Positions 1 to 5,772 of a stretch of 5,772 bases of DNA are shown here, piece by piece. The position numbers were made by a program, and so were the translations under genes. The number at the start of each line of letters is the position of its first letter. Position 1 is the stretch's first letter. This DNA is from Candidatus Bathyarchaeota archaeon (GTDB lineage Archaea; Thermoproteota; Bathyarchaeia; Bathyarchaeales; Bathyarchaeaceae), in the NCBI GenBank assembly GCA_029879825.1, contig JAOUPL010000075.1, positions 1 through 5,772 of the forward strand, given 5' to 3'. The notes under the pieces were generated by a model. That model saw only the letters and a program-made list of their open reading frames with translations. It searched no databases and was not told the DNA's origin.

Positions 1-349
1 TCACGTTTTTCTCGAGGGGTTTGCTGTGAACTAACGTAATAAATATCCAGTCATCGGCGCCAAACTTGCGTTTACATGATAAAATAATCTTTCTCAGAGA
101 TTTGACGCTAAGTTCAGCGGATGTATACAGGAGAAAGTGAATCTTATACTTTGGCGTTACGAAAAATGAGAATATTCTGGAAAGGAAGAATCCTTTCTCT
201 GTTAGACTTCCCACAGCATAAATAGGAACTACGAAGTCGCCTAAGGCAAAGTCTCTGTAGATTTCTGTGAAATTCGCTAACCATCTTAAATTTCCCCTGG
301 CTAGTTGCTCTTCCATCATGTCGACGATGAAGTTCAATTCTTGAGACAT
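1..349 (-). CDS. Hypothetical protein, N-terminal part (runs off left edge)
   Basis: An open frame runs from an ATG at 347-349 on the minus strand to the left edge: 116 codons with no stop, so the C-terminus is missing. The start is well fixed: the codon directly upstream is an in-frame TAG, and a GGTG Shine-Dalgarno site lies at 356-359, six bases before the ATG. The protein begins MSQELNFIVDMMEEQLARGN. It looks soluble and alpha/beta: a helical N-terminus (residues 1-30), a hydrophobic stretch (VVPIYAVGSL), a strand-like YKIHFLLYTS, a basic amphipathic helix (ELSVKSLRKIILSCKRK), then GADDWIFITLVHSKPL. No signal peptide or convincing membrane helix is visible. I do not recognise the family and assign no function. 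It lies 61 bases downstream of the permease on the same strand and may be co-transcribed with it or use the TATA-like box at 401-410. Confidence 0.72.
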   Translation of the reverse strand, partial: MSQELNFIVDMMEEQLARGNLRWLANFTEIYRDFALGDFVVPIYAVGSLTEKGFFLSRIFSFFVTPKYKIHFLLYTSAELSVKSLRKIILSCKRKFGADDWIFITLVHSKPLEKNV

Positions 350-374
350 CTAGCACACCCAATAGTCGATATTG

Positions 375-395
375 AAAACCAAAAAGAAAAGGGGG
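375..395 (-). terminator. T-rich tract after the permease gene (probable archaeal terminator)
   Basis: Read on the minus strand, the sequence after the permease stop is CCCCC followed by TTTTCTTTTTGGTTTT, with no hairpin. Archaeal RNA polymerase commonly terminates at such U-rich tracts, so this could end the permease transcript before the hypothetical gene begins. It sits between that gene's TATA-like box and its expected transcription start. The call rests on base composition only. Confidence 0.45.
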
Positions 396-400
396 TGAAG

Positions 401-410
401 CTATTTAAAG
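401..410 (-). promoter_or_regulatory. TATA-like box for the minus-strand hypothetical gene
   Basis: CTTTAAATAG on the minus strand resembles an archaeal TATA box. It lies about 52-61 bases before the ATG at 349, so transcription starting about 25 bases downstream of the box would leave a leader of roughly 30 bases, enough to hold the GGTG site. The box directly abuts the permease stop codon. AT-rich motifs occur by chance, so the call is moderate. Confidence 0.4.
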
Positions 411-2123
411 CTACTCTGGTGGGATGCTTATGTATAGCGTTCTCATGTCGATGCCTTTTGTTGCGTTTCTGTACATGTAGTAGACGTACAGCAGAATTCC
501 AATAGCGATGCAGCCCCAGAAGCCGAAGAAGCTTGCCATGTTCCCAGGACCCACAGGCGTAAAGATGAAGCCAACAGACTCCTTTACGAAGGTTGCTAGG
601 CAGTAGGCCGCGGCCAGCGTTGCAACAGCACCTAGTCCTACCACTGTTCCCACCGAATGCTTGACTGCAGCCCGGTCATAGATTTCTTTTCTCTCCAGCG
701 GAAGCAACATACATGATACGCAGAAGAGAGTTAAGAAGACCGCATCGAATATGTCTGTTCCAACAACCCCTGCAAACGAGAAATACGCTGTTTCACCGAA
801 AAGTGGCTTCACCGACTCGGCCTCAGCTATACATCCAACGACTCCAAAGATTCCGGTGATAATAAGTGACCAAGTTGGTGAGTGCCATCTCTCGCTGACT
901 TCTGCAAACTTTTCAGGCATCATTCTGTCAAAGGACATGGCGAAAAAGGTTCTAGATGCGACCAGCAGGAACGGTGGTATATCGTTTGCAAGCCATAGAA
1001 CGCCGCCTATCGCTATCACAATTGAAAGCCAGCTCATGTCCATGCCTACGGCGATGATTGATGCAATTCCAGTGCTCCAGGCGCCTAGGAAATTAGGAAT
1101 CGCGGCGTCACGTGCTACCTTTTGTGCGGCATCTAGAGGACCATAGCTTAGCCAAGAGTATGCTTGGAAGAAACTCCATTTGTGTCCGCCAACTGTCTGT
1201 TCAGCTACGCCCATAGTTGATATCGCTGAAAAAGATGACGCCCCTAGATAAATTAGCATTATTATTAAGCCAGATGACAGAACTACCATTGGAAGTTTCT
1301 TGTTTGCTTCCTTGACCTCTCCAGCGATGAAAGTTACTGAATACCATCCCATGTAGGCCCAGAATGCTCCTGCAAGTGCATATGAGAAGGCGTCGTAGAA
1401 ACCTACTACATTTGCAGGATTTGTCATTCCAGAATTTATTGCTTGAGTCATGAATTCCGATGGCGCTGCTCCCATAACGTCTGTCACGCCCTTTGTGACT
1501 ACGCTGGGGTCCATTGCACCAGCTATCCACATGGCAAAGAAGCCAATTGTAATTATAAGCGTAGGCCAGAACATTCCGTGCATAAGCCAACCGTAGAGTC
1601 TTACTCCGAACAAAGCAAGTGCCGTGAAAATCACGATGATCACGAGGCCTCCAGTGAGTAATATCCATGGATCGCTAGCCCACCCTATCTTTTGCGGTGC
1701 TAGGGCAATGTCAAAGAATATCCCAATCGCTTCAAAGACTGCTACCCCGATTAATCCGTAGGAAAACGCTTCAGCGAGGAACATTAGCCAGCCTGCGTTA
1801 TATCCCACGACTGGGTGGATGACTCTTGAAATGGTTACGTATCCGCCGCCGGATCTTGGCATGGCAGCGGTAACGTATCCAGCTGCGTAGCCTGTGATCA
1901 TGACTAGTATGCCGCAGACTAGGAAAGCCCAGAATATGGCTGGAAGACCGAGTGGAAGCTGATCCGTTGGCACCGGCCTCGGGCCGGTGAATTGGAATGC
2001 TCTTTTCTGCCATCCTAAGCCGACAACGTGAGACATTATGATGATTACTCCCAGCATGAAACCTACTTCTCTGACCAGCCCAGTAGCCTCTCTAGCGAAC
2101 AATCCAGGTTTACTTTCACCCAT
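411..2123 (-). CDS. APC-superfamily amino acid/amine permease
   Basis: This is an integral membrane secondary transporter of about 570 residues, predicted to move an amino acid or amine across the cytoplasmic membrane. Counting from the possible upstream GTG, about 12 hydrophobic segments are visible, near residues 22-42, 66-90, 107-140, 155-178, 185-207, 245-271, 283-305, 353-382, 420-437, 451-480, 495-516 and 532-553. Family signatures include MPRSGGGYVTISR (92-104) after helix 2, a GEVKEANKKLP stretch (272-282) after helix 6, and VASRTFFAMSFDRMMPEKF (392-410) after helix 8. Length is slightly above the usual 450-550. The helix 1 region reads GVIIIMSHVVGLGWQKRAF rather than the common G-S-G-I-F type motif, so the substrate cannot be guessed. 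An ATG at 2121-2123 is preferred because AAGGTG (2133-2138) lies nine bases upstream; an in-frame GTG at 2133-2135 would add four residues but overlaps that site and has no site of its own. The gene ends with TAG, followed two codons later by TAA. Confidence 0.9.
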   Translation of the reverse strand: MGESKPGLFAREATGLVREVGFMLGVIIIMSHVVGLGWQKRAFQFTGPRPVPTDQLPLGLPAIFWAFLVCGILVMITGYAAGYVTAAMPRSGGGYVTISRVIHPVVGYNAGWLMFLAEAFSYGLIGVAVFEAIGIFFDIALAPQKIGWASDPWILLTGGLVIIVIFTALALFGVRLYGWLMHGMFWPTLIITIGFFAMWIAGAMDPSVVTKGVTDVMGAAPSEFMTQAINSGMTNPANVVGFYDAFSYALAGAFWAYMGWYSVTFIAGEVKEANKKLPMVVLSSGLIIMLIYLGASSFSAISTMGVAEQTVGGHKWSFFQAYSWLSYGPLDAAQKVARDAAIPNFLGAWSTGIASIIAVGMDMSWLSIVIAIGGVLWLANDIPPFLLVASRTFFAMSFDRMMPEKFAEVSERWHSPTWSLIITGIFGVVGCIAEAESVKPLFGETAYFSFAGVVGTDIFDAVFLTLFCVSCMLLPLERKEIYDRAAVKHSVGTVVGLGAVATLAAAYCLATFVKESVGFIFTPVGPGNMASFFGFWGCIAIGILLYVYYMYRNATKGIDMRTLYISIPPE

Positions 2124-2132
2124 CTTTTTATC

Positions 2133-2138
2133 CACCTT
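2133..2138 (-). promoter_or_regulatory. Shine-Dalgarno site deciding the permease start
   Basis: AAGGTG on the minus strand matches the archaeal 16S 3'-end complement and lies nine bases before the ATG at 2121-2123. The last three bases of this motif are the alternative GTG start, which makes that GTG less likely to be used. Confidence 0.55.
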
Positions 2139-2175
2139 AGTTGTTCAAACGCTCTTTCCATTTGACCTTTAGAGA

Positions 2176-2182
2176 ATTTAAG
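2176..2182 (-). promoter_or_regulatory. TATA-like box for the permease
   Basis: CTTAAAT on the minus strand, preceded by an A-rich stretch (GGAAAAT) that could serve as the BRE. It lies 53-59 bases before the ATG at 2123, predicting a leader of about 30 bases that contains the AAGGTG site. It is identical to, and back to back with, the box at 2207-2213. Confidence 0.45.
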
Positions 2183-2206
2183 ATTTTCCTTAGAACAATG
2201 TGTAAA

Positions 2207-2213
2207 CTTAAAT
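2207..2213 (+). promoter_or_regulatory. TATA-like box for the phosphoesterase/nucleotidyltransferase unit
   Basis: CTTAAAT on the plus strand, preceded by TGTAAA as a possible BRE. It lies 49-55 bases before the TTG at 2262, predicting a start near 2235-2240 and a leader of about 25 bases. It is the mirror partner of the permease box at 2176-2182. Confidence 0.45.
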
Positions 2214-2261
2214 ATCCCCATGACCCTGAGGAATACAGAACGTTAGTCAGGAATGGTTTGA

Positions 2262-3233
2262 TTGACACCTCTATTCAGAAAGAAAGACAAAAAAACAACG
2301 ATTCTCTTCGCCACCGACATGCATGGATCCGAAGGAGTTTGGAGAAAATTTCTAAACGCCTCATCAATGCTGAAAGCAAACGTAGCCATCTGCGGAGGAG
2401 ACCTAACTGGAAAGATGATCGTTCCCATCATTGAGAGGAAAGATGGAAAATACGCTTACTACCTGATGGGCAAAAATCATCTAATCGACTCAAGCAGATT
2501 GGAAAAAGCAGTCAAGGACGTTCGAGGGATAGGATATTACCCATACTTGACCAACGAAAAAGAATTCGAGGAAATGAGTAAAAACCGCGCAAAAGTAGAT
2601 GCAGTATTCTCCGAAGTTATGAACTCGACGCTCAAGAACTGGCTTGACCTAATCCGCGAGAAAGTTCCAAACGAAACCCAAGTAATCGTATGTCCCGGAA
2701 ATGACGACAGATTCCCAGTAGACGCCTTAATCAGAGATCACCCAGACGTAATTAATGCCGAAGCAAAAGTGATAGAAATCGATGAAACCCATGAAATGAT
2801 AAGCACTGGTTGGGTCAATCCCAGTCCTTGGAAAACCACTAGGGAAGATGACGACGAAAAACTTGAGACGAGACTGGAAAAATACATCTCTCAACTAAAA
2901 AACCCTGAATCAGCCATATTCAACTTTCACGCTCCACCCTACCAAACTAAGTTGGACGAAGCCCCATTGCTCGACGATGACTTGAACCCCGTGATCCAAG
3001 GAGGAAGAGTCATCATGGTTCCAGTGGGTTCCAAAGCCGTTAGAAAGATGATTGAAAAGCACCAACCTTTTCTGGGATTGCATGGGCACATACACGAAGC
3101 ATCTGGTTCAATCAAAATCGGTAGAACATACTGCGTCAACCCTGGAAGCGAATATGCAGAGGGAATTCTGAGGGCGTTCTTAATCGAATTTAAAGGCAAC
3201 AAGATCATTAGGCTCCAAAGAATAGAAGGCTAG
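2262..3233 (+). CDS. Calcineurin-like metallophosphoesterase
   Basis: A 323-residue cytoplasmic protein of the binuclear-metal phosphoesterase fold, resembling archaeal predicted phosphoesterases related to Icc. All the family blocks are present in order: D-x-H in ATDMHGS (D19, H21), GGD (45-47), PGNDD (145-149), FH in NFHAPP (H223), GHIH (275-278), and the following CVNPGS (291-296). These supply the metal ligands and catalytic residues, so the enzyme should be active on a phosphomonoester, phosphodiester or nucleotide; the substrate cannot be read from sequence. Between blocks 2 and 3 there is an approximately 80-residue mostly helical insertion (about 58-138) that may shape the substrate pocket, and an acidic DDDEK patch near 196-200. 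The start is a TTG: the preceding codon is TGA, and the next candidate, M20, falls inside the D-x-H motif. The Shine-Dalgarno match is weak. It is the first gene of a unit with the nucleotidyltransferase gene 16 bases downstream. Confidence 0.88.
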   Translation: MTPLFRKKDKKTTILFATDMHGSEGVWRKFLNASSMLKANVAICGGDLTGKMIVPIIERKDGKYAYYLMGKNHLIDSSRLEKAVKDVRGIGYYPYLTNEKEFEEMSKNRAKVDAVFSEVMNSTLKNWLDLIREKVPNETQVIVCPGNDDRFPVDALIRDHPDVINAEAKVIEIDETHEMISTGWVNPSPWKTTREDDDEKLETRLEKYISQLKNPESAIFNFHAPPYQTKLDEAPLLDDDLNPVIQGGRVIMVPVGSKAVRKMIEKHQPFLGLHGHIHEASGSIKIGRTYCVNPGSEYAEGILRAFLIEFKGNKIIRLQRIEG

Positions 3234-3249
3234 AGGAGAATACGTGTAA

Positions 3250-4176
3250 ATGTCTTGGATGCTCGATAAAGAAATTAGAAGAGAACTGCCTGAAGACTGG
3301 AAAGGGATAGTTCCCACAAAAGTGTTTCTGCAAGAAGCTGAAACTATAGTTGAAGAAGCTGAAAAGAAGGGCATGATCCTAAGAATTATGGGCGGATTAG
3401 GAGTAGCGATACACTGCCAAGAGTTCAGGGACTTCGCAATGAAACTCGGCAGAACGGGAACAGGAGTTGTGAAAGGCCAAGAATACAGCGATATAGATTT
3501 CATGTCTTACCGCAAACATAGGGATAAGATTAAGGATTTCTTTAGTGACATGGGATACGCCAAGAGAAGGGCAACTCTTTCTTCAGCTGCTTCTGAGAGA
3601 CAAATATATTATCATCCAAAGGGCTGGTTTTACGTGGACGTGTTCTATGACAAGTTAATAGTAGCTAATCATCCAGTGGACTTCAAAGGGAGACTTGAAC
3701 TAGATAACCCAACCATCACTGTAACCGACATTCTACTCGAGAAAATACAAATGTGGGAAGCATTTAGCGTAAAGGATTTGAAAGACTGTCTGATTCTACT
3801 GCGAACCCATGAAATTGAGGAAAAAGGAGAAAAGGAAAGTATAGACGCCTCATACATAGCTAAACTCCTATCAGGAGATTGGGGATTCTGGTATACTGCC
3901 ACCACCAACCTCAAAAAAATCAAGAAGTTTGTTTCAGAGATAGACAAGTTGGGCGCAGAAGCCGAAATTGATTCCAGCCTTTTTGAAAAAGAAGACAGAG
4001 AGAAAATAATTGAAAAAATAGAAAGCCTGCTGGAGAGGATAGACAGAGAATCAAAATCCTTCAAATGGAAAATGCGATCTAAAGTCGGGACGACAAAAAA
4101 ATGGTACAACCCCGTTGAGAGGGAAGAAACAGTGGGTGGATTCGGAATCTGGGAAGCCATTCTCCCAAAAGAATGA
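3250..4176 (+). CDS. Nucleotidyltransferase-fold protein
   Basis: A 308-residue soluble protein with the layout of the nucleotidyltransferase (pol-beta-like) superfamily: RIMGGLGVAIHC (about 45-56) gives the GG turn and helix, YSDIDF (79-84) gives the paired metal-binding aspartates D81 and D83, and FYVDVFYD (127-134) gives the third acidic residue D130. A following TDILLEKIQMWEAFSVKDLKD segment (159-179) resembles the K-x-KD helices of AbiEii-like and related proteins, and a DWGFWYTAT block (210-218) looks like a conserved family motif. The C-terminal third is charged and helical (about 221-270), then ends with a Trp-rich tail. It may transfer a nucleotide to a small molecule, RNA or protein; the acceptor is unknown. 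The codon before the ATG is TAA, which fixes the earliest start, and GGAG (3235-3238) lies 11 bases upstream; an ATG at 3259 is less well placed. It is probably co-transcribed with the phosphoesterase. Confidence 0.75.
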   Translation: MSWMLDKEIRRELPEDWKGIVPTKVFLQEAETIVEEAEKKGMILRIMGGLGVAIHCQEFRDFAMKLGRTGTGVVKGQEYSDIDFMSYRKHRDKIKDFFSDMGYAKRRATLSSAASERQIYYHPKGWFYVDVFYDKLIVANHPVDFKGRLELDNPTITVTDILLEKIQMWEAFSVKDLKDCLILLRTHEIEEKGEKESIDASYIAKLLSGDWGFWYTATTNLKKIKKFVSEIDKLGAEAEIDSSLFEKEDREKIIEKIESLLERIDRESKSFKWKMRSKVGTTKKWYNPVEREETVGGFGIWEAILPKE

Positions 4177-4224
4177 TTTGAACCAGAGTTCAGAGTCTCC
4201 GTAGATAAAAAGATAAAAATAATG

Positions 4225-4236
4225 TTTTTTCTCTTT
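4225..4236 (+). terminator. T-rich tract ending the phosphoesterase/nucleotidyltransferase unit
   Basis: TTTTTTCTCTTT lies about 50 bases after the TGA of the nucleotidyltransferase gene, with no obvious hairpin before it. It fits an archaeal U-rich terminator and is placed before the TATA-like box of the next gene, supporting a break between the two plus-strand units. Confidence 0.5.
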
Positions 4237-4256
4237 GTAGTCGAGCGCCAAAGCAT

Positions 4257-4266
4257 GAATTTAAGT
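4257..4266 (+). promoter_or_regulatory. TATA-like box for the mutase/nucleotidylyltransferase unit
   Basis: GAATTTAAGT lies about 40-48 bases before the GTG at 4305. A start about 25 bases downstream would give a leader of under 20 bases that still contains the GAGGT site. The match is reasonable but not strong. Confidence 0.4.
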
Positions 4267-4291
4267 AATCTCACGAAAAAATAGAGTGTAA

Positions 4292-4296
4292 GAGGT
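4292..4296 (+). promoter_or_regulatory. Shine-Dalgarno site for the mutase GTG start
   Basis: GAGGT ends eight bases before the GTG at 4305-4307, the expected spacing, and supports the GTG as the true start although it is not an ATG. Confidence 0.6.
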
Positions 4297-4304
4297 TATT
4301 ATCT

Positions 4305-5678
4305 GTGACAGCGTCTGGAAAATCTAACTTTGACAGCATTTTTAGAGCTTATGACATAAGGGGTGTTTTTGGTGAAGATTTGACAGAGGAAGTTGCGACT
4401 AGAATAGGAGCCGCTTTTGCAACTTTCTTAGGGGAAGACAAAGAAGTGTTGGTTGCCAGAGACGTTAGATTAAGCGGAGAAAAACTTAGCAAAGCCTTGG
4501 TTTCCGGCCTACTTTCAGGCTGCGACGCTACTGATATCGGTATCGTTCCAACACCTCTACTCTATTTTGCAATATATCGCCTTCAAAAGGACGCGGGAAT
4601 TGTGATTACGGCTTCTCATAATCCGCCAGAATGGAACGGGTTTAAGGCGTTTAGCCGAAAGGGGTGTATTTACGGCAAGGATATGGAGAAAGTTAAACAG
4701 ATAGCCAAAGAAGTCGATTTAGAAAGGCTTAGTAAGAAAAGAGGTGAATTAAGAAGTTACAAGAGGATAATCCAAGAATACATGAATTTTGTGGGGAACA
4801 AGCTAGAAATTGAAAGAAAGTTGAAAGTGGTAGCCGATACAGCAAACGGCACCTGTGGATTAGTCGCTCCGACTCTCTTCAAACGGTTAGGATGCCAGAT
4901 TTTGACCTTAAACCAAGATCCAGACGGCACATTCCCAGCACATCTGCCAGAGCCAAAGGAAGAAACGTTGGGAGAATTGAAAAGAGAAGTAGTGAAGAAT
5001 AAAGCAGATTTGGGAGTAGGATACGACGGAGACGGAGACAGAGCGGTTTTTGTCGATGAAAAAGGAAACGTGATCCCCGGTGACTTAACTCTGCTAATCT
5101 TTGCCAAAGACGTTCTCCAAAAAAGCAAAGGGGCAAAAATAGTATATGAACTGAGTTGTTCAATGGCTGTTGAAGAATACATAAAAGAACTCGGCGGGAT
5201 TCCAATAGTTGAAAGGGTTGGGCACACGTTTATCATGGACAGAATGATCGAGGAAAACGCTTTGTTCGGGGGAGAAAAAAGCAGCCACTTCTATTTTTCC
5301 GAATGCTACGGAGTAGATGACGCCATTTTTGCAAGTTTAAGGATGACTGAAATACTTTCCAAAAGCAGCGAGAAACTCTCAAAGATAGCTGACTCTCTGC
5401 CAAGGTATCCTTCCATTTACGAGAAAAACTTTGAGTGCCCAGACAACCTAAAATTTGTCGTCATCGAAAAGCTGAGATCCAGGTTTAAGGATTATGGCTT
5501 AACGATTTTAGACATGGATGGAGTGAAGTTGATAGACAAAGACGGCTGGGTTCTTTTAAGACCCTCCAACACCGAACCAATCATAAGAGTGTCCGCCGAA
5601 GCAAAGACAGAAGAAAAACTCGAGGAACTCTACGAATTCGCGAAAAAAGAATTAAACCAAGTCTTAAAGGGTGGTTGA
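4305..5678 (+). CDS. manB: Phosphomannomutase/phosphoglucomutase
   Basis: A complete 457-residue alpha-D-phosphohexomutase, the usual length, that interconverts hexose-6-phosphate and hexose-1-phosphate in the cytoplasm. Four family blocks are intact: the N-terminal SIFRAYDIRGVFG (11-23) typical of the mannose/glucose branch; the catalytic TASHNP (102-107) with phosphoserine S104; the Mg-binding DGDGDR (241-246); the sugar-recognition loop GGEKSSHFYF (322-331); and the phosphate-binding RPSNTEPIIRV (419-429). SNTEP with this N-terminus favours mannomutase/glucomutase over phosphoglucosamine mutase, which usually has SGTEP and a GTNGIRG-type start. The loop reads SSH where related enzymes often have SGH or SAH. 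The GTG start is supported by GAGGT eight bases upstream. The next gene, a sugar nucleotidylyltransferase, begins directly after the stop, so the pair should make an NDP-sugar, perhaps GDP-mannose. The gene symbol is by family; glucose versus mannose preference cannot be decided here. Confidence 0.93.
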   Translation: MTASGKSNFDSIFRAYDIRGVFGEDLTEEVATRIGAAFATFLGEDKEVLVARDVRLSGEKLSKALVSGLLSGCDATDIGIVPTPLLYFAIYRLQKDAGIVITASHNPPEWNGFKAFSRKGCIYGKDMEKVKQIAKEVDLERLSKKRGELRSYKRIIQEYMNFVGNKLEIERKLKVVADTANGTCGLVAPTLFKRLGCQILTLNQDPDGTFPAHLPEPKEETLGELKREVVKNKADLGVGYDGDGDRAVFVDEKGNVIPGDLTLLIFAKDVLQKSKGAKIVYELSCSMAVEEYIKELGGIPIVERVGHTFIMDRMIEENALFGGEKSSHFYFSECYGVDDAIFASLRMTEILSKSSEKLSKIADSLPRYPSIYEKNFECPDNLKFVVIEKLRSRFKDYGLTILDMDGVKLIDKDGWVLLRPSNTEPIIRVSAEAKTEEKLEELYEFAKKELNQVLKGG

Positions 5679-5772
5679 TTGCAAACAGTCATACTTGCCG
5701 GGGGAACAGGAAAAAGGGTTTTTCCCTTAGCAGTGAACAAACCAAAACCCATGTTCAAAATTTTGGGAAAAC
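5679..5772 (+). CDS. Sugar-1-phosphate nucleotidylyltransferase, N-terminal fragment
   Basis: Only 31 codons are present before the right edge. They read (M)QTVILAGGTGKRVFPLAVN, then KPKPMFKILGK. This is the N-terminal signature of NTP-transferase enzymes that join a sugar-1-phosphate to an NTP: the LAGG-x-G-x-R nucleotide-binding loop (6-13) and the PKP lysine region (22-24). GKR replaces the commoner GTR, a variation I recall in archaeal members. The start is a TTG directly after the mutase TGA; that TGA is also the preceding in-frame codon, so no earlier start is possible. GGTG (5670-5673) inside the end of the mutase gene lies five bases upstream. Zero spacing implies coupled translation. 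Whether it makes GDP-mannose, UDP-glucose, UDP-GlcNAc or dTDP-glucose, and whether a C-terminal acyltransferase domain is present, cannot be seen. Confidence 0.85.
   Translation, partial: MQTVILAGGTGKRVFPLAVNKPKPMFKILGK

Noticed and set aside
144..362. 72-codon minus-strand frame and a plus-strand frame at 305-505
   Set aside because: The 72-codon frame overlaps the better-supported 1-349 frame, which has the GGTG site and continuous protein-like sequence; the plus-strand frame crosses the permease 3' end in antisense with a Cys/Arg-rich product.
751..1668. Open frames of 131 codons (plus) and 155 codons (minus) inside the permease gene
   Set aside because: They lie in other frames of a gene with clear transporter motifs and look like random translation rich in Ser, Arg, His and Cys.
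2141..2434. 97-codon plus-strand frame across the divergent region
   Set aside because: It would overlap the promoter boxes and the phosphoesterase start, and its Arg/Lys/His-rich product has no family features.
3331..3367. Near-repeat of GAAGCTGAAA in the nucleotidyltransferase gene
   Set aside because: It encodes an ordinary Glu/Ala-rich helix (EAETIVEEAEK); two short copies do not make a functional DNA repeat.
3669..4274. 201-codon open frame on the minus strand
   Set aside because: It is antisense to the nucleotidyltransferase gene and has a low-complexity Ser/Phe/Leu-rich composition, as expected from the complement of a purine-rich gene. The plus-strand protein has recognisable motifs.
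4757..5236. 159-codon and 108-codon open frames on the minus strand within the mutase gene
   Set aside because: Both are antisense to a mutase with intact catalytic motifs and show Ser/Pro/Phe-rich shadow composition.
411..5678. Possible TAG or TGA recoding (pyrrolysine or selenocysteine)
   Set aside because: The stops fall at natural C-termini of full-length proteins, and the permease TAG is followed two codons later by TAA, so there is no reason to propose readthrough.

Overview
The window looks like a moderate-GC archaeal chromosome segment. The evidence is AT-rich TATA-like boxes (CTTAAAT, CTTTAAATA, ATTTAAG) about 40-60 bases ahead of starts, GGTG/GAGG Shine-Dalgarno sites, frequent GTG and TTG starts, T-rich tracts instead of hairpin terminators, and purine-rich coding strands. 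The overall flavour, including the type of APC permease, suggests an uncultivated lineage such as Bathyarchaeia, but there is no rRNA or marker gene, so the assignment is only an impression. TAG and TGA both serve as ordinary stops in the complete genes.

Layout. (1) Positions 1-349, minus strand: the N-terminal 116 codons of an unrecognised soluble protein that runs off the left edge. (2) 411-2123, minus strand: a 12-helix APC-superfamily permease, probably for an amino acid or amine. (3) 2124-2261: a divergent intergenic region in which two identical TATA-like heptamers face outward, one for the permease and one for the plus-strand genes. (4) 2262-4176, plus strand: a tight two-gene unit with a 16-base gap, made of a calcineurin-like metallophosphoesterase with all metal-ligand motifs and a nucleotidyltransferase-fold protein with GG, DID and VDVF motifs. 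(5) 4177-4304: an intergenic region with a T-rich terminator-like tract and a new TATA-like box. (6) 4305-5772, plus strand: a phosphomannomutase/phosphoglucomutase followed with no gap by a sugar-1-phosphate nucleotidylyltransferase cut by the right edge.

How the genes fit together. The last pair forms a clear pathway step: the mutase converts a hexose-6-phosphate to the 1-phosphate and the nucleotidylyltransferase activates that to an NDP-sugar for glycan, glycolipid or protein glycosylation. The phosphoesterase and nucleotidyltransferase are probably co-expressed and could act on the same substrate or in opposite directions, but nothing in the sequence names that substrate. The permease is transcribed away from them and may simply be a neighbour. 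No CRISPR, insertion sequence, tRNA, rRNA or integration site was seen. I found no convincing new multi-gene system; the phosphoesterase/nucleotidyltransferase pair is the most open question.
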